Source: Herbidospora daliensis
GTDB taxonomy: Bacteria; Actinomycetota; Actinomycetes; Streptosporangiales; Streptosporangiaceae
DNA: 64,000 bases
Direction of reading: 5' to 3'
Assembly (NCBI RefSeq): GCF_001570585.1
Contig: NZ_BBXF01000006.1
Location: 124,001 to 188,000 of the forward strand
Shown here piece after piece: positions 31,896-40,578 of this stretch. The notes beneath the pieces were generated by a model that saw nothing but the letters and a program-made list of their open reading frames with translations, did not search any database and was not told the DNA's origin. Each line of letters starts with the position of its first letter. Position 1 is the stretch's first letter. The position numbers and the translations under genes were made by a program.

Positions 31896-33736
31896 TGCAG
31901 GTGGGCGTAGCGGCCGGGCGGGCCCGAATGGCCGCCGTCTTCGACCTCGACCCGGAACAGCGGGTCGGCGCCGTTGGCGCGGAGGGCGGCCACCCACTTG
32001 GCCGGTTCGTGCACCAGCACCCTCGGGTCGTTGACCGCGCCCGTCACCAGCAGCGGGGGCAGGTCGCCGCTCGGGATGTTGTCGTAGGGGGAGTAGGCGA
32101 GCATCCAGGTGAAGTCGTCGAGGCGGCGCGGGTCGCCCCACTCGTCCCACTCGTTCACCGTCAGGGGGATGGTGTCGTCGAGCATCGTCGTGACGACGTC
32201 CACGAACGGCACTTCGGCCACCACGGCCGCCCACAGGTCGGGGCGCATGCCGTAGACGGCGGCCTGGAGGAGGCCGCCGGCCGACAGGCCGCGGGTGGCG
32301 ATGCCCGACACGAGCGGGCGCAGGTGCTCGGCCACCGCGATGTGGTCGGTGAAGGTCGTCGGCTTGCGCGAGAGGCGGCCGGCCTGCCACCAGGCGCGGC
32401 CCATCTCGCCGCCGCCCCTGACGTGGGCGTGCGCGAAGACCGCGCCCTGGTCGAGGAAGGCCGACAGGGCCGCGTCCCAGGTCGGGTCGAAGACGGCCTC
32501 GTAGGCGCCGTAGCCGTAGAGCAGGCACGGCGCGGTTCCGTCGAGCGGCACGTCGGCGCGGCGGACGACGGTGACGGGGATCTCCACGCCGTCGTCGGCG
32601 GGGGCCCAGAGGCGTTCGCTCACGTAGCCGTCGTGGCGGGGGTTCTCCTTCACCAGCTTCCGTACGCCGGACGCGAGCGTCAGCCGCCACCACTGCGTCG
32701 GTTCGCTGTACGACCCCGTCTCGAAGACCACCGAATCGGTCAGGTACTCCGCGTTGTGCACCAGGGCGATGCGCCCGCAGGGCACCGGGGGATGCACCTC
32801 GTAGGACGTCCCGTCGTCGCCGAGCACCCGCAGCAACGGGTCGCCGCCCCGGCGCAGGGTCAGCACCTTGTGGCCGTCGAAGCAGTCGACCGCATGGATG
32901 CGCTCGCCGGGCAGCGGCGGCACGCCGACCACCCGGAACTCCGAATGCCCCTCGTCGGTCCAGGTCACCAGGCCGTCGAGGGTGGCGTCGCAGTGGTATT
33001 CGACGCCCGGACGCCGCCCGCCGACCGACTCGGGCACCCCGTCGTTCACCGACCACACCTCGGTCGTGTCGCGGCTGGCGGCGGTGATGAGCAGGTGGGT
33101 GCCCGACCGGGTGGCCCGCACGGTCAGCTCGAACCGGCGGTCGCCCTCGCGCAGCACGACCTCGTCGGCGCCCGTGGAGAGGTCGTAGCGGCGCACCTCG
33201 CACGGGCGGTACACCTCGTCCACCACCGTGTAGTAGAACCACCCGTCGGCCCAGCCGCCCGTGTAATAGGTGCCGCCGATGCTCACCGGCAGGTCCTCCA
33301 GCGTCTCCAGGTTGCGGAAGCGCAGGTCGTAGACCTCGTCGCCGGTCACGTCGATCGAGTAGGCCAGCCAGCGGCCGTCGGGCGACACCTCGCGCACGCC
33401 CAGTTCGACGTAGTCGCCGAACGCGTCGAGGTCAAGGAGCACCTGGTCGGAAGCATCACGCTTTCGTCTGAATTCGCCGAACTCTCTTCCGGCGTCAATC
33501 CGCGTGTAGTAGACAAAGGCCCCATGACGCCAACTGACTGAAGACTCAGTCTCAGGCGTCCGTCCAGCCATTATGGCTGCGAGATGCTGCCGAAAGGGGG
33601 CGGTGTGGGCGATCCGGGACTCGTAGCGCCGCCGCTCGGAAATGAGCACGTCTCGTACCGCCACGGAGTCTCTCATCCAGGCGTGGTCGTCGATGCGCTC
33701 GATGCCGTGCAGTTTGTGCACTACCGGGTGTGTCAT
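31844..33736 (-). CDS. ptrB: Oligopeptidase B-like prolyl oligopeptidase (S9A)
   Basis: 630 residues. N-terminal beta-propeller (about 50-380) precedes an alpha/beta hydrolase domain. Catalytic triad by motif: S485 in RGLSAGG, D570 in GAVNDPRV, H603 in EDGGHSG. The usual GGSxGG motif of S9A is GLSAGG here. RGGGEMGRAWWQAGR and KPTTFTDHIAVAEHL are well-conserved protease II segments. No signal peptide, so it trims imported peptides in the cytoplasm. It is divergent (47 bp) from a peptide ABC operon, forming a peptide use module. Its 3' end overlaps the BenE gene by 52 bp. Confidence 0.9.
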   Translation of the reverse strand: MTHPVVHKLHGIERIDDHAWMRDSVAVRDVLISERRRYESRIAHTAPFRQHLAAIMAGRTPETESSVSWRHGAFVYYTRIDAGREFGEFRRKRDASDQVLLDLDAFGDYVELGVREVSPDGRWLAYSIDVTGDEVYDLRFRNLETLEDLPVSIGGTYYTGGWADGWFYYTVVDEVYRPCEVRRYDLSTGADEVVLREGDRRFELTVRATRSGTHLLITAASRDTTEVWSVNDGVPESVGGRRPGVEYHCDATLDGLVTWTDEGHSEFRVVGVPPLPGERIHAVDCFDGHKVLTLRRGGDPLLRVLGDDGTSYEVHPPVPCGRIALVHNAEYLTDSVVFETGSYSEPTQWWRLTLASGVRKLVKENPRHDGYVSERLWAPADDGVEIPVTVVRRADVPLDGTAPCLLYGYGAYEAVFDPTWDAALSAFLDQGAVFAHAHVRGGGEMGRAWWQAGRLSRKPTTFTDHIAVAEHLRPLVSGIATRGLSAGGLLQAAVYGMRPDLWAAVVAEVPFVDVVTTMLDDTIPLTVNEWDEWGDPRRLDDFTWMLAYSPYDNIPSGDLPPLLVTGAVNDPRVLVHEPAKWVAALRANGADPLFRVEVEDGGHSGPPGRYAHLHYEAEIFSFVLEALKKT

Positions 33737-33783
33737 GGCAGGACAGTACCGATTTGGAGCGACTCCCGCCCCCGGAGGACGAT

Positions 33784-35589
33784 ATGCACCATTTCGTCAT
33801 CAGAGCACTGACCTTCGCACTCGCCGGAGGGCTCCTGTCCACCCCCCTCAGCCCGACGCCCGCCGCCCCGAAAGTCACCTTCACGATCGGGATCCAGTCG
33901 GACGTCGACTCGACGAACCCCTTCACGGGCATCGTCGTGGAGGCCTACGAGACCTACGCGCTCATGTACGACTACCTCACCACCTCCAGCGCCAAGGACG
34001 TCTCGCCGCAGCCGTCCCTCGCCGAGTCCTACAGCGAGGCGCCGGACAAGAAGTCGTGGACGTACAAGATCAGAGCCGGGGTGACGTGGTCGGACGGGCA
34101 GCCGCTGACGGCGCGCGACGCGGCGTACACCTTCAACCGGATCATCGACGGCGACTTCGAGCAGACCAACTACGGCAACTACGTCGCCAACATCGACAAG
34201 GCCGAGGCGACCGACGACAACACGCTGGTCCTGCACGTCAAGCAGCCGACGCCGATCATGGAACGGCTGGCCGTGCCGATCCTGCCCGAGCACGTCTGGA
34301 AGGACGTCGACGGCAAGGCGGTCAAGTCGTACGAGAACGAACCCCAGAACGGTCAGCCGGTCGTCGGCTCCGGACCCTTCCAGCTGGTCGAGCGGCGCAA
34401 GGGGCAGTACCTCCGGTTCGCCGCGAACAAGAACTACTGGCAGGGCGCGCCGAAGTTCGACGAACTGGTCTTCCGGGTGTTCACCAACGCCGACGCCGAG
34501 GCGCAGGCGCTGATCCGGGGTGAGATCGACTTCGCCTACGACCTGCAGAGCAACGTCTTCAACTCGCTCAAGGACAAGCCCGGGGTGACGACGCGCAGCT
34601 CGGAGTACTCCGGCTTCAACGAGATCGCCTTCAACACCGGCGCGGCCCTGGCCGACGGCACCGCGATCGGCGACGGCCATGAGGCGCTGAAGAACAAGCA
34701 GGTCAGGCTGGCCATCTCGCACGCCATCGACCGCAAGACCCTCGTCGACCGGGTGCTCAACGGGCACGGGTCGCCGGGCGACACCTTCATCCCGCCGGTC
34801 TATCCGCTGCTGCACTACACGCCCACCGCGCCGCAGAACTTCGACCTGGCCAAGGCGAACCAGCTGCTCGACGCGGCCGGATATCCGAAGAAGGCCGACG
34901 GCACCCGCTTCGCGCTGCGGCTGTTCGCCCGGCAGGAGTCGCAGGACTCGCAGAGCACCGCCGAGTTCGTGAAGAGCTGGCTGAAGGAGATCGGCATCGA
35001 CGTCACCGTCAAGGTGATGTCGGAGGACACCCTCACCGAGGTGATCGGCCAGGGCGACTACGACATGTTCGAGTGGGGCTGGGTGGTCGAACCCGACCCC
35101 GACTACCAGATGTCGGTCTTCACCTGCGGCAAGCGCAGCTACAAGGACGGCGACGCGATCTACGCCGACCTGTCGGACTCCTTCTACTGCAACCCCGCCT
35201 ACGACGAGCTCTACGAGCAGCAGGCCGGGGAGACCGACCAGGCCAAGCGGGCCGAACTGGCCAAGCGCATGCAGCAGCTCGTCCACGACGACGCCGCCTA
35301 TGCCATCACCTACTACTACAACGACCTGGTCGCCTACCGGAGCGACCGCTGGACGGGCTTCACCCCCCAGCCCGACCCCCACGGGTCGTTGTTGTTCCAG
35401 TACGGCGTGCACTCCTACCTGACGATGGCGCCCGTCACGGCCACCGGTGCGCCGGCGGCGGCCGAGTCGCCCTCCGGAGGCAGCCTGGGCCTGGTCGTCA
35501 CCGTGGCCGTGGGTGTGCTGATCCTGGGAGGCGCCGGGTTCCTGGCGCTGCGGCGGCGGTCGTCGGCCTCCGCCGACGACCGGGAGTGA
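33784..35589 (+). CDS. Peptide ABC transporter substrate-binding protein with C-terminal membrane anchor
   Basis: SBP family 5 (DppA/OppA-like), 601 residues, ATG 33784 after GGAGGA. N-terminal signal sequence about 1-28 without a lipobox cysteine. SBP_bac_5 body about 30-540 (GIQSDVDSTNPFTG, YEWSDGQPLTARD-like TWSDGQPLTARDAAYTF, VGSGPFQLVE). Unusually it ends with a TM helix about 570-590 (LGLVVTVAVGVLILGGAGFLAL) and RRRSSASADDRE, so it is held by a C-terminal rather than a lipid anchor. First gene of the transporter operon. Confidence 0.92.
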   Translation: MHHFVIRALTFALAGGLLSTPLSPTPAAPKVTFTIGIQSDVDSTNPFTGIVVEAYETYALMYDYLTTSSAKDVSPQPSLAESYSEAPDKKSWTYKIRAGVTWSDGQPLTARDAAYTFNRIIDGDFEQTNYGNYVANIDKAEATDDNTLVLHVKQPTPIMERLAVPILPEHVWKDVDGKAVKSYENEPQNGQPVVGSGPFQLVERRKGQYLRFAANKNYWQGAPKFDELVFRVFTNADAEAQALIRGEIDFAYDLQSNVFNSLKDKPGVTTRSSEYSGFNEIAFNTGAALADGTAIGDGHEALKNKQVRLAISHAIDRKTLVDRVLNGHGSPGDTFIPPVYPLLHYTPTAPQNFDLAKANQLLDAAGYPKKADGTRFALRLFARQESQDSQSTAEFVKSWLKEIGIDVTVKVMSEDTLTEVIGQGDYDMFEWGWVVEPDPDYQMSVFTCGKRSYKDGDAIYADLSDSFYCNPAYDELYEQQAGETDQAKRAELAKRMQQLVHDDAAYAITYYYNDLVAYRSDRWTGFTPQPDPHGSLLFQYGVHSYLTMAPVTATGAPAAAESPSGGSLGLVVTVAVGVLILGGAGFLALRRRSSASADDRE

Positions 35590-35593
35590 ACCG

Positions 35594-36535
35594 GTGCGCG
35601 GCTACGTCCTGAAGAAGGTCGGCTGGTCGATCGGCACCCTGCTGTTCGTCGTGGTCTTCAACTTCTTCCTGTTCCGGCTGCTGCCGGGCGACCCGATCGG
35701 CCTCTACACGCGGGGCCGGAACATGTCGCCCGAGCAGCTGATCCGGCTGCGGCAGCAGCTCAACCGGCCCGTCGGCGAGCAGTTCGTCGAATACCTGGCC
35801 AACCCGTTCGCCTCGGCGATCAACTCGACCCGGTTCAACCGGCCGGTCTGGGAGATCATCGGCGAGCGGGTCTGGCCGACCGTGCTGCTCGTCGGCGCCG
35901 CCGTGCTGGCGGCGGCGCTGGCCGGGGTCTGGCTGGGCATCCGCAGCGGGTGGCGGCGCGGGTCGCGGTTCGACCGGATCACCACCGGGACGACCAACAC
36001 GCTCTACGCGATGCCGGAGTTCTGGGTCGGCATGATGCTGATCATGTGGTTGCCGTTCTTCCCGAGCGGCGGCATCAACTCGGTCGGGGTGTCGGGCTTC
36101 CTCGCCACCGCCGTCGACACGCTCTGGCACATGGTGCTGCCGGTCACCGCGCTCGCCGTCGTCTACCTGGCCGAGTACACCTCGATCATGCGCGCGTCGC
36201 TGGTCGACGAACTGCGGCAGGACTACCTGACGCTGGCCCGCGCCAAGGGCCTGCGCGAAGACCTGGTCAGGCGGCGGCACGCGGTGCCGAACGCGCTGCT
36301 GCCGACCATGACGCTCATCTTCCTCAACCTCGGCTTCGTGATCGGCGGGGCCATCACCGTCGAGTACGTCTTCTCCTGGCCCGGTCTGGGACTGCTCACC
36401 GCCGAGGCGCTGCGCGGGCCCGACATCCCCCTGCTGCAGGCGGTGTTCCTGCTCTTCTCCCTCGGGGTGATCGTGTTCACACTGGTAGCGGACCTGCTGT
36501 ACGCCGTACTGGACCCACGGGTGAGCACGCGGTGA
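35594..36535 (+). CDS. Peptide ABC transporter permease (DppB type)
   Basis: 313 residues from GTG 35594, 4 nt after the SBP stop. Six TM segments, beginning GWSIGTLLFVVVFNFFLFRLLPGDP, the DppB/OppB N-terminal signature with LLPGDP. The EAA loop reads DYLTLARAKGLREDLVRRRHAVPNALLP about residue 210-237, which contacts the ATPases. Overlaps the next permease by GTGA. Confidence 0.95.
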   Translation: MRGYVLKKVGWSIGTLLFVVVFNFFLFRLLPGDPIGLYTRGRNMSPEQLIRLRQQLNRPVGEQFVEYLANPFASAINSTRFNRPVWEIIGERVWPTVLLVGAAVLAAALAGVWLGIRSGWRRGSRFDRITTGTTNTLYAMPEFWVGMMLIMWLPFFPSGGINSVGVSGFLATAVDTLWHMVLPVTALAVVYLAEYTSIMRASLVDELRQDYLTLARAKGLREDLVRRRHAVPNALLPTMTLIFLNLGFVIGGAITVEYVFSWPGLGLLTAEALRGPDIPLLQAVFLLFSLGVIVFTLVADLLYAVLDPRVSTR

Positions 36536-37416
36536 CGGCCATCGCCTGGCAGCGGCGGCGCGCCACCGCGGCCCGGTTCTGGGCCGACTTCCGCTCCCAC
36601 CGGTCGGCGCTGGTCGGCCTGGGCATCCTGCTGTTCTTCGGGCTGGTCGCCGTGTTCGCCTCGGTGCTGGCCGACCCCGCCGGGCTCGACGTCACCAAGG
36701 CGACCGCCCCGGCGCACGCCGCCCCCTCGGCCGGCTACTGGCTCGGCACCGACCAGAACGGCCGGTCGGTGCTCACCCTGCTCATCCACGGCACCCGGGT
36801 GTCGCTGATCGTCGGGCTCGCGGCCACCGCCATCGCCATCGTCATCGGCACCGTCGTCGGCGTCATGGCCGGGTTCTACGGCGGCTGGGCGCGCTCGACG
36901 CTGATGGGGTTCACCGACTGGTTCCTCGTCATCCCGTTCCTGCCGCTGGCCATCGTGATGGCGACCGTGCTGGGGGCCTCGCTGCTCAACATCGTCATCG
37001 TCATCGGGGTGACGTCGTGGCCCGGCACCGCCCGGCTGGTCTGCGCGCAGACGCTGAGCGTGCGGGAGCGGCCCTACCTGGAACGGGCGCGGGCGCTCGG
37101 CGGCGGCGACTGGCACCAGATGACCCGGCACATCCTGCCCAACGTGATGCCGCTCGTGCTGGCCCACGTGGTGCTGACCGTGTCGGTGGCGATCCTGTCG
37201 GAGACGACGCTCTCGTTCCTCGGGCTGGGCGACCCGACGCGGCCGTCGTGGGGGTACATCCTCGACAACGCCTACGGAACCGGGGCGATGTCGAACGGCG
37301 AATGGTGGTTCGTGCTGCCGCCGGGCCTGTGTGTGGTGCTGGTCGTGCTGGCGTTCACGCTGGTCGGGCGGGCGCTGGAGGTCGTGCTGAACCCACGTCT
37401 GCGGGAGGGGCCATGA
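36532..37416 (+). CDS. Peptide ABC transporter permease (DppC type)
   Basis: 294 residues from GTG 36532 in the overlap with the first permease. N-terminal OppC_N region (FWADFRSHRSALVGLGILLFFGLVAVFASVL) precedes TGTDQNGRS-like LGTDQNGRSVLTLLIHGTRVSL, a hallmark of DppC. EAA loop: ERPYLERARALGGGDWHQMTRHILPNVMP about residue 180-208. Forms the translocation pore with the DppB-type subunit. Confidence 0.95.
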   Translation: MTAIAWQRRRATAARFWADFRSHRSALVGLGILLFFGLVAVFASVLADPAGLDVTKATAPAHAAPSAGYWLGTDQNGRSVLTLLIHGTRVSLIVGLAATAIAIVIGTVVGVMAGFYGGWARSTLMGFTDWFLVIPFLPLAIVMATVLGASLLNIVIVIGVTSWPGTARLVCAQTLSVRERPYLERARALGGGDWHQMTRHILPNVMPLVLAHVVLTVSVAILSETTLSFLGLGDPTRPSWGYILDNAYGTGAMSNGEWWFVLPPGLCVVLVVLAFTLVGRALEVVLNPRLREGP

Positions 37417-38372
37417 GCCTGCTGGAGTTGCGGGACCTGTCGGTCACCTACGCCGGAGACGTGCCCGCCGTGCGCGGGGTCTCGCTCGGCGTCGCGCCGG
37501 GCGAGGTGCTCGGCGTCGCGGGCGAGTCGGGCTGCGGCAAGTCGACGATCACCAACGCCGTGCTGCGGCTGCTGCCGAAGTCGGCGCGGGTGGGCGGGTC
37601 GGTGCTGCTCGACGGCGAGGACGTCTACGGCATGTCGTTCGGCCGCCTGCGGGCGGTCAGGTGGGCCACCGCGTCGATCGTGTTCCAGGGGGCGCTGCAC
37701 TCGCTCAACGCGGTGCAGACCATCGGCCGCCAGATCGCCGAGCCGATCCTGCTGCACGAGCCGAAGACCTCGCGCAGGGCCGCCGACCTGCGGGCCGGCG
37801 AACTGCTGGAGCAGGTCGGGCTGCCGGCCCGGCGCGCCCGCGACTACCCCCACCAGCTGTCGGGCGGTCAACGGCAGCGGGTGATGATCGCGCTGGCCCT
37901 GGCCTGCCGGCCCCGGCTCGTCATCGCCGACGAGCCGACCACCGCGCTCGACGTGATGGTCCAGGCGCAGGTGCTGCAACTGCTGTCGGGGCTGGTCAAG
38001 GACCTGGGGCTGGCGCTGGTGCTGATCTCCCACGACCTGTCGGTGCTCGGCACGACCTGCGACCGCGTCGCGGTCATGTACGCCGGGAAGGTCGTCGAGG
38101 AGGGCCCGGCCTCGGTCGTCTTCGACGACTCGCGGCACCCCTACAGCGGCGCCCTCGCCGGGGCCTTCCCCCGCGTCGGCGACCCCCGGTTCCGGTACGC
38201 CCCCGCCGGGCTCGCCGGCGATCCGCCCTATCCGGGCGACCTCCCGCCGGGCTGCCCGTTCCATCCGCGCTGCCCCGTCGCGATCGACCGGTGCTCGTCG
38301 GCCGACGTCGAACTCGTCGAGGTGGCGGCCGGGCGGCGGGCCGCCTGCCTGCTCGCCGGGGAGGCGTCATGA
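37413..38372 (+). CDS. Peptide ABC transporter ATP-binding protein (DppD type)
   Basis: 319 residues, ATG in ATGA overlap. Walker A GESGCGKST about residue 36-44, Q-loop IVFQGALHSLN, signature LSGGQRQRVMIALAL about 149-163, Walker B LVIADEPTTAL. The C-terminal oligo_HPY tail with CPFHPRCPVAIDRC (cysteine cluster) is typical of Dpp/Opp ATPases and can hold an Fe-S cluster in some members. Confidence 0.95.
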   Translation: MSLLELRDLSVTYAGDVPAVRGVSLGVAPGEVLGVAGESGCGKSTITNAVLRLLPKSARVGGSVLLDGEDVYGMSFGRLRAVRWATASIVFQGALHSLNAVQTIGRQIAEPILLHEPKTSRRAADLRAGELLEQVGLPARRARDYPHQLSGGQRQRVMIALALACRPRLVIADEPTTALDVMVQAQVLQLLSGLVKDLGLALVLISHDLSVLGTTCDRVAVMYAGKVVEEGPASVVFDDSRHPYSGALAGAFPRVGDPRFRYAPAGLAGDPPYPGDLPPGCPFHPRCPVAIDRCSSADVELVEVAAGRRAACLLAGEAS

Positions 38373-39301
38373 GCGCACTGGCCGCACGCGACCTCTCGGT
38401 CCGCTTCGGCGCGGCCCGCGCGGTCGACGGGGTCGACCTGGAGATCGGTTCCGGCGAGATCGTCGCGCTGGTCGGGGAGTCCGGCTGCGGCAAGTCGTCG
38501 CTGGCCCGCGCCCTTCTCGGTCTTGTACGCCCTTCTGAAGGCGCCGTCGAACACGCCGGCCGCCCCCTCGACCACCGCCGGCTGAAGGCGTTCCGGCGGC
38601 ACGTGCAGCTCGTCCTTCAGGACCCGAGCGGGTCGCTCAACCCCCGCCACACCGTCTACGAGGCGGTGGCCGAAGGGCTGCGCATCCACAAGGTGCCCGG
38701 CGACGAACGGGAACTCGTCGCCGCCGCGCTGGCCAAGGCCGGGCTGCGCCCGCCGGAGCGCTTCTTCCTGCGCTACCCGCACGAGCTGTCGGGCGGGCAG
38801 CGGCAGCGGGTGGTGATCGCCGGGGCGCTGGTGCTGGAGCCCGACGTGCTGGTCGCCGACGAGCCCGTGTCGTCGCTCGACGCCTCCGTGCGCGGCGAGA
38901 TCCTGGCGCTGCTGCTCCGGCTGCGCGCCGAGCTCGGGTTGTCGCTGCTGGTGGTGACGCACGACCTCGGGCTGGCGTGGAACATCGCCGACCGGGTGGC
39001 GGTCATGTATTTGGGCCGCATCGTCGAGACCGGCGACACGGCCGAGGTGCTGACGGCGCCGCGGCATCCGTACACCAAAGCGCTTCTGTCGGTGGTGCCG
39101 GAGATCGCCCGGCAGGAGCCGATCGTGCTGACCGGCGAGGCCCCCGACCCGTCGCGGATCCCGGGCGGCTGCCGCTTCCGGCCCCGCTGCCCCGCCTACG
39201 CCGCCGGGCTGCCCGCCGGCCTGGCCGACCGTTGCGAGAAGGAGAACCTGCCCGTGCTGCCCGCCGACCTCGGCCACCATGCCGCCTGCGTCCTGCCATG
39301 A
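38369..39301 (+). CDS. Peptide ABC transporter ATP-binding protein (DppF type)
   Basis: 310 residues, ATG in ATGA overlap. Walker A GESGCGKSS about 36-44 (last Thr replaced by Ser), LQDPSGSLNPRHTVYEAV Q-loop region about 85-102, signature LSGGQRQRVVIAGAL, Walker B VLVADEPVSSLD, C-terminal oligo_HPY with GGCRFRPRCPAY. Second ATPase of the heterodimer. The M20 gene overlaps its end by ATGA, tying transport to hydrolysis. Confidence 0.95.
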   Translation: MSALAARDLSVRFGAARAVDGVDLEIGSGEIVALVGESGCGKSSLARALLGLVRPSEGAVEHAGRPLDHRRLKAFRRHVQLVLQDPSGSLNPRHTVYEAVAEGLRIHKVPGDERELVAAALAKAGLRPPERFFLRYPHELSGGQRQRVVIAGALVLEPDVLVADEPVSSLDASVRGEILALLLRLRAELGLSLLVVTHDLGLAWNIADRVAVMYLGRIVETGDTAEVLTAPRHPYTKALLSVVPEIARQEPIVLTGEAPDPSRIPGGCRFRPRCPAYAAGLPAGLADRCEKENLPVLPADLGHHAACVLP

Positions 39302-40578
39302 GCGACGTCGGGACGATCTGCTCCGATCTCATCAGGATCGACACCACCAACGAGGGCGACAACCGGGGCCGAGGTGAACGCGGCGCGGCCGAGTACGTCG
39401 CCACGCTGCTCTCCGACGCCGGAGTCGAGGCGACGATCCTGGAGTCGTCGCGCGGCCGGTCGAACGTGGTAGCCCGGGTGCGCGGCTCCTCCGACGCCGA
39501 CCCGTTCCTCATCCACGGCCACCTCGACGTGGTGCCCGCCGTCGCGGACGACTGGGCGGTCCACCCGTTCTCCGGCGAGATCGTCGACGGGGTCGTGTGG
39601 GGACGCGGCGCGGTCGACATGAAGGGCACCTGCGCGATGACCCTCGCGCTCGTGCGCGACTGGGCCGCGCGCGGGCTGCGGCCCTCGCGCGACGTCGTGC
39701 TCGCCTTCACCGCCGACGAGGAGGCCACCGGCGAGTACGGCTCGTACTACCTGGCGGGCCGGCACGCGGGCCTCTTCGACGGGGTGCGGGAGGCGATCAG
39801 CGAGGACGGCGGCTACTGCGTCGTCCACGAGGGGAAACGCGTCTACCCCGTGGCGGTCGGCGAGCAGGGCATGGCGTGGATGCGGCTGACCGCCGACGGC
39901 GTCGCCCAGCACGGCTCGCTCCGCGCGGTCGACAACCCGGTCGCCGAGATCTGCCACGCGATGTCGCGGCTGGCGGCGTACGAGTGGCCGATCCAGCTCA
40001 CCTCCGGCGTCAGGAGCATGCTCGACGGCATCTCCCGGGCCCTCGACGTCGAACTCGACATGTCGGACCTCGACGGCGAGGCCCGGCGGCTCGGCCAGGT
40101 GGGGGAGCTGTTCGCCCACGTGCTGCGCAACTCCGCGAACGTGACCATGCTGGACGCCGGATACAAGGTCAACGTGATCCCCGGGTCGGCGTCCGCGCAG
40201 GTCGACGGCCGGTTCCTGCCCGGCTCCCGGGAAGAGTTCCTGGCCACCGTCGACTCCCTGCTCGGCCCGAAGGTGCGCCGCGAGTTCGTCTGCTTCGAGG
40301 ACGCCCCGCAGGCCGACCCCGGCGGCCCCACCTTCGACGCGTTGTGCGCCGCGCTGGTCGCCGAGGACCCGGAGGCGCTGCCCATCCCGTACGTGATGAG
40401 CGGCGGCACCGACGCCAAGGCGTTCCACGAACTCGGCGTCGTGACCTACGGCTTCGCGCCGCTGGCGCTGCCCGAGGGGTTCGACTACAACGCGATGTTC
40501 CACGGCATCGATGAACGGGTGCCGGTCAGCGCGCTGGAGTTCGGCGTCCGGGTGCTCGACCGCTTCTTCCGCCCGTGA
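39298..40578 (+). CDS. M20/ArgE-DapE-family amidohydrolase
   Basis: 426 residues. Di-zinc ligands H75 and D77 (IHGHLDVVP), bridging D107 (WGRGAVDMKG), catalytic E141/E142 (FTADEEATG), and a C-terminal His in AMFHGIDERV. Lid domain about 190-320 (ADGVAQHGSLRAVDNP; MLDAGYKVNVIPGSASAQVDGRF). ArgE/DapE relatives remove acyl groups from amino acids or split dipeptides. Located in the peptide transport operon and coupled to it (ATGA), it should act on the imported compound; substrate unknown. Confidence 0.92.
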   Translation: MSDVGTICSDLIRIDTTNEGDNRGRGERGAAEYVATLLSDAGVEATILESSRGRSNVVARVRGSSDADPFLIHGHLDVVPAVADDWAVHPFSGEIVDGVVWGRGAVDMKGTCAMTLALVRDWAARGLRPSRDVVLAFTADEEATGEYGSYYLAGRHAGLFDGVREAISEDGGYCVVHEGKRVYPVAVGEQGMAWMRLTADGVAQHGSLRAVDNPVAEICHAMSRLAAYEWPIQLTSGVRSMLDGISRALDVELDMSDLDGEARRLGQVGELFAHVLRNSANVTMLDAGYKVNVIPGSASAQVDGRFLPGSREEFLATVDSLLGPKVRREFVCFEDAPQADPGGPTFDALCAALVAEDPEALPIPYVMSGGTDAKAFHELGVVTYGFAPLALPEGFDYNAMFHGIDERVPVSALEFGVRVLDRFFRP

